NCBI GenBank assembly: GCA_016617855.1
Contig: JAECUM010011114.1
Coordinates: forward strand, 1 to 64,000
Length of the DNA stretch: 64,000 nt
Source: Megalonaias nervosa
Taxonomy: Eukaryota; Mollusca; Bivalvia; Unionida; Unionidae
Direction: 5' to 3'
Below, piece by piece: positions 1 through 12,300 of this stretch (within the stretch, counting starts at the first letter, position 1; each line of letters opens with the position of its first letter). The notes under the pieces are model-generated. The model did not search any database. It saw only the letters and a program-made list of their open reading frames with translations, and was not told where the DNA came from. The position numbers were made by a program, and so were the translations under genes.

Positions 1-244
1 ACATTCTCTCTACTGTGCTTGTTTTAAATGCAAATAACTTCACCATATATACGTCACTCTCTCAAAAGTATATTGTAACTGGTGAGCGGCCCCTCAGCCA
101 CGTTAGTCTTCTTGATTTGACGGAAAAGGCCAAGGATATTCCGGTTAAATCTATTCAATCACCAATGGATTTCTAACGACTAGAACTTTTACCAGTGGGG
201 TCGAAGTAGGACTACAAAACTACAGCAACGTGTCATCCACAAGC
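1..244 (+). promoter_or_regulatory. 5' flank / 5' UTR of the ethanolamine kinase gene
   Basis: This is the sequence upstream of the chosen ATG at 245. The frame of exon 1 is open back to a TAA at 146-148 but contains no earlier ATG, so 245 is the first possible in-frame AUG. No convincing TATA box is visible. A CRE-like half site (tacgtcac) lies near 51. Whether this is 5' UTR, promoter, or the acceptor side of a further upstream non-coding exon cannot be settled from sequence alone. Confidence 0.35.
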
Positions 245-376
245 ATGTCACAGGTAGCCAGAATAAATATTTATATTGATGCAAGACAAATTGTTGGAAA
301 TCCGCTGTTGCCAGAAGTTTATCAAATACTGAAGATCATACGACCTGGATGGAGGGCGGAGTCGATAGAGCCAAAG
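245..376 (+). CDS. ETNK: ETNK exon 1 (residues 1-44)
   Basis: Encodes the N-terminal segment ending in a block of the form LRPxW (here IIRPGW), typical of the region before the kinase fold in ETNK proteins. The donor is AAG|gtaatg at 376/377, phase 0. Reading past this donor gives a frame without family similarity, which supports the splice site. Confidence 0.85.
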
Positions 377-3300
377 GTAATGAAGTTGCATGCATACATG
401 GATAAGGTTTTTAAAGTTGACACAGTTACAGGCGACCAAAGTTGTCAATTAATTTTAGCACAGAACATGAAAAGAAATAGTACCTGGATAAGTGTTTCAA
501 ACAAAGACCATACAATCTATGGACAGCGTAAGAAGGCAGGTTTATATTTTCCAGTTGCATGTTGCAGATATTGATGGGAATGCAGATTTCATGCAAAGGG
601 ATTCGTACAGTTGCTTACAATTTACCTATATAAACGAACCGCACCGGTGGCCTAAGTGGTTAGAGCGTCCGCCTCGAATGCGGGAGGTAGCGGGTTCTAA
701 CCCTGGCCGCGTCGTCCCAGAAGACTTATAAAAATGGTACTAGCACTGTAGCAGCTGCCTCTCTTGGCACTCAGCATTGAGAGGATAATGTTAGGACTGG
801 TCGGCCTGGTGTAAGGATAATCTGACTGGGTAGGACATGATGTCACATGTCTGTGGCATGATGGCCGAGTGCTAGAGATCGCTATAAACTGCCATATTGC
901 TGACATAGCAATGTAACTCGGACTGTTAAAGCTTTATTAAAAATCCAAAGCACACACACAAACACCTATATAAACATATATTGTATCAAATAATAGTACA
1001 TATAAAATTTATAGGTAAATTTTATTAACAATATTTGCCCCAGCTGGTTAAAGTATCAACAGTTGATGATTTTCACAGAATTAATAAATATATTGGCATG
1101 TAAAGTTTTTGACATAATTTGAGCATGCAGAATTAAAAATATGAAACTATTTTCATGATATGTTTTGAAATAAATTCAAAGGAAATATTGAAACACATGC
1201 ACTGTGTACCATTTTTAATATTGGTCTTTTGTCATTTATTGCAAATTCTTGATCTTATGTCATTTCATGCTGAAATGTGCATATTTAATTTTTTTTTGGG
1301 TGGGGGGACACATTTACCCTTTAGAATAAATCTCCTTTTTCAGTGTTCCAGTGTTGTTGTTTTTTTGGATTTTTTTTATGAAGCACCACCTTTACGTTTT
1401 TGCATGAAATACAATATTCTTCAGTCACACACAAGTTGGAATTATATGTCATTTATTACTCTTCAAACCAGTAATGCATACTCATTGCAATGCCCTGGTA
1501 CATCTGTTGCAAATTAATAATGACTATTGCCATTTTAAAAATTGGTTATGAGAAAATATTTTTGGTAACTTTTGATATCTTTATAAAAAAAATCATTGAC
1601 TAGAAATGCATAAAATTAACAAGCTTTGAATATTTCTACAGTTCTGCGTTGTTATAAAGTTTGATAAGAAACAAGCCAATTGTTGGATTGTAATCACTAA
1701 ATTGGTGATCTGAACAAAAAGATGAAAACTGAGTTAGCCTGAAGTTTGTTACTATACCTTGGAAGATGACAATGATATCACAAACTGGTTTGGTTTCTGT
1801 GAGGACATGAGTTTTCTGTGGCACACAGCAGAGGAGATGCACTTGGTGTTGCTTGATCAGTACAGGACTTGCTGCAGTTCTGACATTTATGCTGCTTGCA
1901 CTGTTCCATTGCTATTGGTAATTTCCCTCAATTAAAGTAAGTAGCTCCATTCTGGGTGAGAGTGTCAGAGGTGAAGCAGTCATGTGTGAGATCTTCCCAG
2001 GACTTCAGGGTCAGTGTGGTAAATATTAAAGTGTTTCAGGGATGACTTGAGGGATTCTTTGAAGTATTTTTTGTGACCACCCTGAGATTGCGTTCCCTCC
2101 TTCAGTGATATATTTTTAAAGTAATTCTCATTATTATTTTCAGCAAATGTATACAAAGTGCATGAAGTAGATGCAAGTGTTAAAATGTGGACTCAGAGAA
2201 GGAATAACCACGTAGTTAGTTCTCAAAACTATTTGTGATTATGTATTTTGAACAGAAGAATGCTATAGATTGATTGTCGGTTGTTTATAACAACAGAAAT
2301 CACAATAAAATGTTTTTAATGTTGATATCACTTCTTGCTATCTTCTGGCAATTTAGTCCATTTGATACCCAATTGCTTGAATTTTAGGTATCTTTCTGTG
2401 ACTGGGGGATATCACTCTGCTCTAAATAAGATATGTTCAGTCTATTTTCGTAAATTTGCTATGTGACAAGAGTTGTACAACAATTTTGTAACATATTTAG
2501 TATAGAGAATGACATTACCTTTTTATAATCTGATTCTTGGTATAGATGCCACTTTTTAATAAAATTTAGTTTTATTATGTTTTTGAGCCCAGTGTATGTC
2601 ATACTGTTGGTTACATTTTTTATGTAGCCACGTGCTAGGAAGAGTTACTGTTCTTGCTTCTTAGATGACCTTCAGAAAATCAAACAAACAACATGATTCG
2701 GGGTTTTATGCAAATATTTGCACATTTTTTACCATTATTCTAACAAAAATAGTCCAGAGTTTTTAAAATATATGCATAGGTATGTATACAGTAAAACCTG
2801 TTATGAGAGACCACCCCTTCTGCCAACAAAAAGCGGTTTCTCAAGACAGGTGGTCTCTCATAGCTGGCTTGTGCAAAAAGACCAGTTTCCAAGGTCCAGT
2901 TTCAGAACAATTTCAAGAAAAATAACCACAATCACTGTACGTATATTCTATTCTTTATTAATATTTCTTGCTAAAATATTGTATGCATTCATCTAAAAAC
3001 AAAAATATATAGCAATAAAGATATACTTCTGTCATTAAACATGAAATCACATTTACATTTGAAGATCACATATTTTAGCATATGAAATCGTTTCTGAATT
3101 ACTTCTTTTTCTTTATAACAACCTAAATTTGTTTTACCGACATTTAAACCACTTTTTTGTGAGTGATCTGCTCTTTTTCACTTCTTTCAGTTACAATAAT
3201 TATTTTCTCCAGCCTTAAAATTTGTCTCTTTTTAGTTGGAGGATCATTCATTGTCATTAAGGTTCTAGGTGTTAAAATTATTAGTGCTCAGTTGTAATAT

Positions 3301-6300
3301 CGAACGTAAAGACGGTTTTGACCGGGCTGTGGGAAAATATGAAAAAACTATACATGTGCATTGCATATCTAACAATTAATGAAATAAAAAGAAACAATTG
3401 TCTCATCCAGAAACAGAACCGTTTACTCAGAAACAAAAGTCAGCGGCTTCATTCAAAGATGACGTACTAGGATTAACTCTGTAAGCTAAGTGTGAAACCC
3501 GGTCGCACCAACTCGGATAGACGACAGCTTTGTGATTGGGCTGTAATCACTTAACATCGAGGGTGGGGGGGAAACAACAAACATCACAAGTCTTGAACAC
3601 TATCAATTGAATCCCACAAATGATTCTCTCTTGCTGGTTTAATAGACAATGACCTTATTCACCTCCGGCAATATAGATGAACTCTAAAGACAAACAATAT
3701 ATGCGACCACTACGTCAACTTTGACACCACAACGGCAATTCGTGATATGTACATTAGCCTGGTTTACAGACTGTAGCATTCATCACCAGTAGCAACAATC
3801 CTTTTTTTTATATGTTCCTTTTATGCTTGTTTTTGATCAGAACAATCGATACTAATCAAGCGGTCGTTGTAACAATTGATTACTAGGTCAGTGGTGTCCG
3901 TCTGTTCTATCGATATGGTCATTCACATTAATGTCGGGTCCTGCGATTAAGGCTGGGAAGCAGGCCAAATGCGGGAATAATTAGTCTGGTTCCCTGCTTT
4001 GTATGCTGCCTATACGAATAGTTTAGAACAATGCAGGGAGCATACAAAGCGGGGAACCAGACTAGGAAATAATCTACATATACTTTTAGTCTGGTTTACG
4101 ACAGAAACTATAAAACACTATAAGCATAGCTAAAATATTCAGACATCAGTAGCCAGCCTATTTTTAATTTTTTTAAATTTTTTTTATTTAGAATAGTATG
4201 AGCGGTCATTCTTACAGGGATTAAATAATGGTCGGTGGAGTTTATCCTCCTTTTTGCGATGTGGTCGTTCAAAGCATTGTTAAAATGCATATTTTATCAA
4301 GACATCATGGTCGCTGGTTGCGTTCAGCAGGTGGTCGCTCATAACAGAGCGTTTATGTAATAAAATCGATCCGTGCATTACGATTGTGGTTGGATATTAC
4401 AGGTGGTCGCTTATAGCAGAGAATGCTCATAAGTTTTTACTGTATATGGTCATTTTCTTTATTTTTCTGTGTTTTGAAAATTTCAGTTTACATTTATTTC
4501 CACCAAATATGTCATGGAAAGCAGGGTTCCCACACTACCGGGAAATCAGGAAAAAGTCCTTGAATTATAATTTTTTCCCGACCGTAAAAAGTCCTTGAAT
4601 TTTGCAAATATTGACGAAAGTCGGGAAAACCCCAGGAATTTTCTGCCACCACTTGAAACTCAAAACCATTTTGTAATTGAGTTGTAACTGAACTGATCAT
4701 GAGTTAAATTTATTGAGATCTGACCAGAATATTCGAAGGTTGCAGTATGGGTCATTTGGGTGCTTGCCATGAACATATTTTGTTGATTGTTGAGTAAATC
4801 CAATCGCTCAGTGGATTAGATTCGTCTAGTAGACTTTTTTTCACAGACAGCTCAATATCCATATCTTTTCTTACATGGAATGTACGAAAATCAGCCAAGC
4901 ATCACAAGAGGCCAGCAAATGGTAACTGCTTACCAGATGGCTTAGCAAACTTAAACGTTGTTAAATCAAGTCATACCCGCATGAAATCGATATGAAAATT
5001 ATTTATTTTCTCAGAAATTGCTTGTATTAAAATCGTTTTGTTTTTAATCTGCTGAAAGACAACATACATCTATGGCATTGATGAAATTTGACCTGGTACT
5101 TGCGATTTGCATTGCTAGTCGCACGAGTACACGTATCTCACAACCCACATATTCGTGACATCATAAATCCAGTAGTTATGTGTTATCAATAATAACCCAT
5201 TTTAAATGTTGTAGAAAAAAATAAAAAATTATATTTGAAAGTCGCATACTAGTTGTAATAAAAATACAAAAAAACCCCTAAAGAACACATAGTTCTCTAT
5301 ATTTATTCAGAGAACAACTACCAGGGTTTTGTTGTATCATGTGACTACAACACTGACATGTGCTCTCTGCTTGATGAATCGGACTGGCCAGATTGCTGCA
5401 ACAGCGACAGCTTTCTTGTCGTTGTTCTCAAAAGAAATATGTTGACAGTTATATGTTCCTTCTGGTTTTTACAAAAGGTATCTGACTTTAATATAATTTA
5501 ATTTTTGTACAACAACATTAAAAAGGAATTGATATCATGTGACTATTGGACTTACGATGTCGTTTGAGATTTGTGAAGTCATGTTCTGCAAATGGCGAGT
5601 ATCAGGTCAGGTTTCATCTATGCTGAAGTTTTGTCTAGTCAGTCCGTGGATTAAAGACATAATGATGAAAAATGGGATGGGAATATTCGGAGGAAACCCG
5701 GATTAGAAAATGGACTGCTATTCTTTTAAGCCAAATTTGTTGTCAAAAATGTTGAATCTCTGAACTGAACTTAGGTGCGAAACTATCACTGTGACATGTA
5801 GCTTGAAGCATTGGTTTCCAATCTTAAGTAGGACGCTGGAGAATGGGAAATTGTCATCACTTTATTATGTATTAAACAAAGATACGAGTCCCTCTATCAA
5901 TACAGGTTTGAGGACTGGTTTATCGAAGTACAAGAAGACATGATTTTACAGAAAATTCAGTTCTTGTTTATACAACAATTCATAATTTTGAAGGTCTTTT
6001 GTCAAAATTTAAATCAACCCTTTTGTAAACATTTTTTAAATTATGGATTTTTAACCAAATCCTCTTAAGGAGTTTAGGTTGTTTGAAAAATCTTGATTGG
6101 GTTTTATTGGTACAGATTAATTGAGGGTTAAACTTTTTTCGTTATGTTACGTGACAAGGCTCATACAAAGTAACAAAGAAAAGAGTGAAGCCAACAAGCT
6201 TTGTACATTTAAACAGAATAATTTATTTCCCTAGAAACCACGGTAAAAATACGAAAAAGGACTTATAGTTTGTGAATATAATCCAAAAATTAATCGTGGA

Positions 6301-9300
6301 ATTTAAAAATATAAGTCCTGTAACTAAAAAGTTCTAATTGAATCCAAGTTCGAGTCCCAGTAAAGTTCCAATATGGAAGGCGATGACGTCAGATGAGGTC
6401 GTTGTACTGATGTCAACAGTTCCTTGTTGAATCACAATTTATAATGTTCTAATTTTAAATTCCAGAATAAATTTCCAATAAATGTCGTTGTCCAAGAATT
6501 TTGATGAAGAAAAGCACTTGTATGTTTTCTAGAGTTAATAAATTATTTTAAATTTTAAAAAATCAACTCAATTGGTGACAACACAAAATACCTCTGACCC
6601 CAAAGGTATTTTTTAACAACTGATCAAATCCACTAGAATATGTCTGTTTTAACTCAAGATTTTAGATCACATGATGGCTCACGTGATGGGGCTACGTGAT
6701 CGCTAATTTGAACAGTGCAGTAAAAAAATTGCTAAATTGCACGTAGCCTAGAATAGCCCTATCTAAAAATCGGATTCTCATGCTGGAAATGAATAATAAA
6801 AAAGGCTGTTTACAAAATAGCTAACACGTGGGCCGAACATGACCTTGATAATGACCAATCATTTCCACTTAATGTTTACAAACTTTTGAACCAAGGTGAG
6901 CTAAAAATAGTGATAAAGTAACACTTTTGCATTCTAATCAGGTCAAAACAGAAGACTGAATTTTCGAAAAAAATATCAAATCCCGTGAAAATTATCATTA
7001 CAATAAAATGTAATGAAACAAAAATAAAATAAAAAAGAATTTTAAAACTAATACACAAGTAATTAAATTACATATACGTAACACTTCCCCCCATAAAGAA
7101 AAAAGAAAGATTTATATAATAAAACTTTCTTTTTACCATATGTAAATTATACATGAGGTAAAGAAAGTTACATAAGAACTCTTATGAATTATACAAAGTG
7201 TACATGAAATAATATTTCTATACATGGGAAAGTGCATCTGCAATCAAATTGTCTTTTCCTTTAATGTGCCTGATGTCAAGATTATATTTTTGTAAAAACA
7301 AACTCCATCTTAATAATCTTTGATTTTTATTTTTCATCTTGTCAATGAAAGTATGGGGGTTGTGATCACTAAACACAACAACCAGAGGAGCTGAACTAAT
7401 GTAAACTTCAAAATCCTGCAATGCTAATACATGTATGAAAGCCAAACATTCCTTCTCGATTGTTGCATAATTCCTTTGGTGCTTATTTAATTTCTTAGAA
7501 AAATAGCATACTGTATGTTCAACACCATCTCTATCTTCTTGAATCAATGCTGCTTCAACCCCAACATCACTTGCATCCACAGATAGTTTAAATAGTTGAC
7601 TGAAATCTGGAGCTGTAAGAACTGGTGTACCTTTAAGCATGGCCTTTAACCTATCAAAAGCCTCCTGACATTTTTCAGTCCAAAGAAACTTCCTTTTCTT
7701 GCTCAACAAGTTTGTCAGGGGTTCAGCAATTTTAGAAAATTGGAACAAAATTTCCGATAGTATCCAGCCATACCTAAAAATCACACCAGTTGCTTTTTAC
7801 TGACAGGCACAGGGAAATCAGAGATAGCCTTGACATTAGCATCTATAGGTTTAACTTGTCCATGTCCCACAATATGTCCTAGAAATGTTACACTAGCACA
7901 GCAGAACTCACCTTTAGAGATATTGTCAAACTTGCATCAGTGAGTCTATCAAAGAATTTCCGAATCATGGCTAGATGTTCTTTCTGGGTGTCGTTGTAGA
8001 TGATGACATCATAAATGTAAGCATCACAATTATCTAGACCAGAGGTAATCATATTCATCAAACGTTGAAAAGTACTTGGAGAACCCTTCATCCCGAATGG
8101 CATTCCTTTATATTTATAGAGTCCATCTGGAGTCACAAATGCCGAAATTTCCTTTGCTGTTTCCGTTAGTGGAATTTGCCAAAATCCTTTTAGAAGGTCA
8201 AATTTGTTGACATAATTGGCATTTCCAATTTTATCAATGCAGTCATTGATTCTTGGTAATGGAAATGAATCTTAATCACACTGTTCACCTTCCTATAATC
8301 AGTGCACATATGGAAAGTTTTATCCGATTTCGGAACAAGTATACATAGTGAACTCCAGTCACTTTTACTGGGCTCTATGAAATTATTCTCCAGCAAATAC
8401 TGAATTTCCTTTTTCAAGTATTCCTGTTTGAGAGGGTTCATCCTGTATGGGTGTTGTTTCATAGGTTTTGAATCTACAATTTCATTGTCATGAAAAATTT
8501 TGTTTGTCCTTGTAGGTACATCTGGAAATAAGTGCTCATATTCAAATAATAACTGTTTAAGTTCATTCCTTTCTTGTTGTTGCAAATCTGAAAGTTTCTG
8601 GTCCAGATCATTCATAATTTCCGAATTCCAAAGATTTGTCACTCCAAAATCAGTAGAATCTGATTGAATTTCTTCACTTAAATCCTCAGTTTGTGGGACA
8701 GGTACAACTAAATTAATTGCATGATTTACCTGGCCATCTCTCTCAATATACTCCTTGAACATGTTAATGTGGCAAAGTTGTTTTTGTTTCCGCCACCCAG
8801 GAGTATTTATTATGTAATTTAAATCATTTACTTTCTTTTCAACCATGTATGGACCATAATACTTGGCCTGAAGGGATTTTGTGCAATCTACCATTGTTCT
8901 ACTAAATGGTTCGTCAAATGCAGGAATAGGTTGCAGATGAGCCTTAGGTATCTTCTGATTGGGTTTTCCAACCATTTGACAAGTATGACAAGATCTACAG
9001 TAATTACAAACATCACTTTGGATTTTTGGCCAATAGAAATGAGTCAAGATCTTGTGATAAGTCTTACTAATCCCTAGATGACCAGCCAGAGGAGTTTTGT
9101 GGGCCAGACTAAGTATTTCCTGTCTGTAAGATTTTGGAACTACAATTTGATAGTTCACTGACCATTCATCACCAGCAGGTACCTCAGGAGGTCTCCATTT
9201 TCTCATAAGAATTCCATTTTTAATGAAATAACAGACAGCTACTTCAGTAGCTTCAGTTTCACTAATGGCCCTTTGAAACAAAAAGGAGATCTCAGGATCT

Positions 9301-12300
9301 ATTTCCTGTTTGACGACAAGTGATTGTCATTTGTCGTCCTGATTAGGAAAAAGAGAATGAGTAGTTAAACAGGGATCACTGTGATCAATACCTTTTGATC
9401 GATCCAAACAAGGAGTGAAAGTGACCTCAATCAAAAGCCTGACCAATACATGTGTCAGCTAAAGGAATACTTTCCTGATCAAAATCATTCCCATGAGCTT
9501 TCTTTGCATAGCTCTAGTAAGTGCACAAGCTGGGTATAAATCAGGGTATTCTTTTTCAATAGGATCCACTTTCTGATCCAAACAAGGCTTGTCAGTTAAA
9601 GTGGATTAACCGCAACCTTGTCTCTAGCTAGGTCGTTGCCTAGTAATAATTGAATGCCCTCAACGGGTAGGTTAGGCACTATTCCGACTGTCACATGTCC
9701 TGAAACTAAGTCTGATGACAAATTTACACAATGGAGAGAAACATTAACAAAGCTGTACTCTACCCCCTGAATGAGAACACTCTCATTAGAAGAAGACTTC
9801 TCAGAAAAAGGCAAAGTACCTGATAATAAAAGACTCTGAGGAGCATCCCTTAAAATTTTAATAGGGATAGGATTGGCCAAATCACCCAAGAGTGATATAG
9901 AACCCTTCGACATGAATGGTTCATAATTCTCCATAATAAAATCAGACTGGGGTTTATTAGACCCAACAAATGTATTGCTTTCAATACATGACCGTGACCT
10001 TGACCTCTTACAAATAAGAGCATTTGGGATAGGTCTATCTTGATTCTGATGCCTATATTTCAGTTTGAAGCAATCAGAAATAACGTGTCCTTTCTTCTTG
10101 CAATAGGTACACGTAGGAAGAGACAAGGATTTTGAATCAAGCTTATCAGAAGCTTGAATTTTAGAAGTTGTGCCAGATTGAGTTTTAGAAGGAGTCATAT
10201 TAGGCTGAAATACTTTTTTACCAGTAGACTGCAGAGTGAAAGACTTGCCTACAACAGGAACTTTATGACTTAAGAAATACTTGTCAGCAGCAACAGCAGC
10301 ATTTTCCAAGGTTTGAACCTTGTGCTCTTCAAGATGAGTCTTAATGTCACTATGGACACAGTTCTTGAACTCTTCAAGTAATACAAGTTGTTCGAGACTT
10401 TTATAATCACGTTCAACTTTCTCGGCTAAGCACCATCGCTTACATAAATGCTCTTTTTCTTTTGCAAATTCGACTTAAGTTTGTCCAGCTTCTTTTTTAT
10501 AGTTCCTGAATTTTTGCCGATAAGCCTCAGGGACTAACTCATAACCCTTTAAAATGCATTCTTTAACCAAGTCATAGTCAGCACTTTGTTGTACTGACAG
10601 GGATGCATAGACTTTTCGAGCTTTGCCAATAAGTACACACTGTAATAACTGAGTCCAAGACATGTACTCCCTTGGCCATTTCAAATTTTCAGCAGCTTTT
10701 TCAAAATAAAGAAAATATTGGTCTACTTCCTTTTCACTAAAAGGGGGTACTAGCCTAATATTCTTTGTAATGTCAAAACTTGAATTTGTATGTGGAGTGT
10801 GAATGTACTCATCATTTGCCAGCTCTATTTCTATCATTCAAATTCCCTTTCATCCTTCTCTCTTTGCAATTGTATCTGTCTCTCTCTCTCTCCTCTTCCT
10901 CAAATTGTAACTGCATTTGTTTATCTTTCTCCCTCTCCTGTCTCTCTCTCTCTCCTCCTCAAACTGCAAGTGCAATTGTTTCTCTTCTTTTTTTTTTCAA
11001 ATAGCATTTGTTTTTCTTCTCTTTGTAAATGCATTTGTTCTTTTTCTTTTTCCAATTGCAGCTGCATTTGTTTCTCTCTCTCTTCTTTCTGAAGCTCGAG
11101 CTTCCTTAACTCCAATTCCATCTTGTATTTCATTTTTAATCCCTTTACTTTTATGTCAGAGTCTGATACAGACTTACTGAACGAAGCCAAAACACTTTTA
11201 TCCAAAACATTTTTTCAACCAAATATTGAATCAAATTGTTTTTAATTTCTTGCTTTGTTAAGGAAGATTTTGCCTCAGAAAGATCATATTTTCTGGCAAG
11301 TTTAAGCAATTTATCTTTTTTCAAACTATCCAACTGCTCCTGAGTAGGACTAGAAAGAAAAGTCTCAACTTTTGATGACATTGTGAAAAAGCCTGTTGTT
11401 TTCACTAAAGATTTCAAACAGAATGTGAAATAATACTTGGGATTTAAAACCTAGGGGAATTTAAATTTCAAAAAACAATTTTCTGAAATATTTTAGTCAA
11501 AATTCATATATCCCAAGGACGAGTGCCCAATTTTCTTTGTTACATGACAAGGGTTGTACAAAGTAACAAAGAAAAGAGTGAAGCCAACAAGCTCTGTATA
11601 TTTAAACAGAATAATTTATTTCCCTAGAAAACACGGTAAAAATATGAAAAAGGACTTACAGTTTGTGAATATAACCCAAAATATAATCTTGGAATTTAAA
11701 AATATAAGTTCTATCACTAAAAAGTTCCAATTGAATCCAAGTTCAGATCCCGATGAAGTTCCATTATGGAAGGCAATGACGTCAGATGAGGTCGTTGTAC
11801 TGATGTCAACAGTTCCCCGTTGAATCACAATTTATAATGTTCCAATTTAGAATTCCAGAATAAATTTCCAATAAATGTCTTTGTCCACGAATTTTGATGA
11901 AGAAAAGCACTTGTATGTTTTCTAGAGTTAATAAATTATTTTAAATTTTAAAAAATCAACTCGAACGGTGACAACACAAAATACCTCTGACCCCAAAGGT
12001 ATTTTTTACGACTGATCAAATCCAATAGAAAATGTCTGTTTTAACCCATGAGTTTAGATCACTTGATGGCTCATGTGACAGGGCTACGTGATCACTAATT
12101 TGAATAGCGCAGTAAAAAAATTGCCAAATTGCACATAGCCTAGAATAGCCCTATCTAAAAATCAGATTCTCATACTGGAATGAATAATAAAAAAGGCTGT
12201 TAACAACATAGCTAACACGTGGGCCGAACATGACCTTGATAATGACCAATCATTTCCACTTAATGTTTACAAACTTTTGAACCAAGGTGAGCTAAAAATA

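Noticed and set aside
245..574. Exon 1 frame continuing to 574 as an independent 110-residue protein
   Set aside because: After residue 44 the similarity to ethanolamine kinase stops exactly at a GTAATG donor and resumes at exon 2. The rest is intron read-through.
648..720. tRNA gene
   Set aside because: A and B boxes are present, but the fold is not a full cloverleaf and the sequence continues into a SINE body with target duplications. The same holds for 30344, 43514, 53390, 53858 and 58287.
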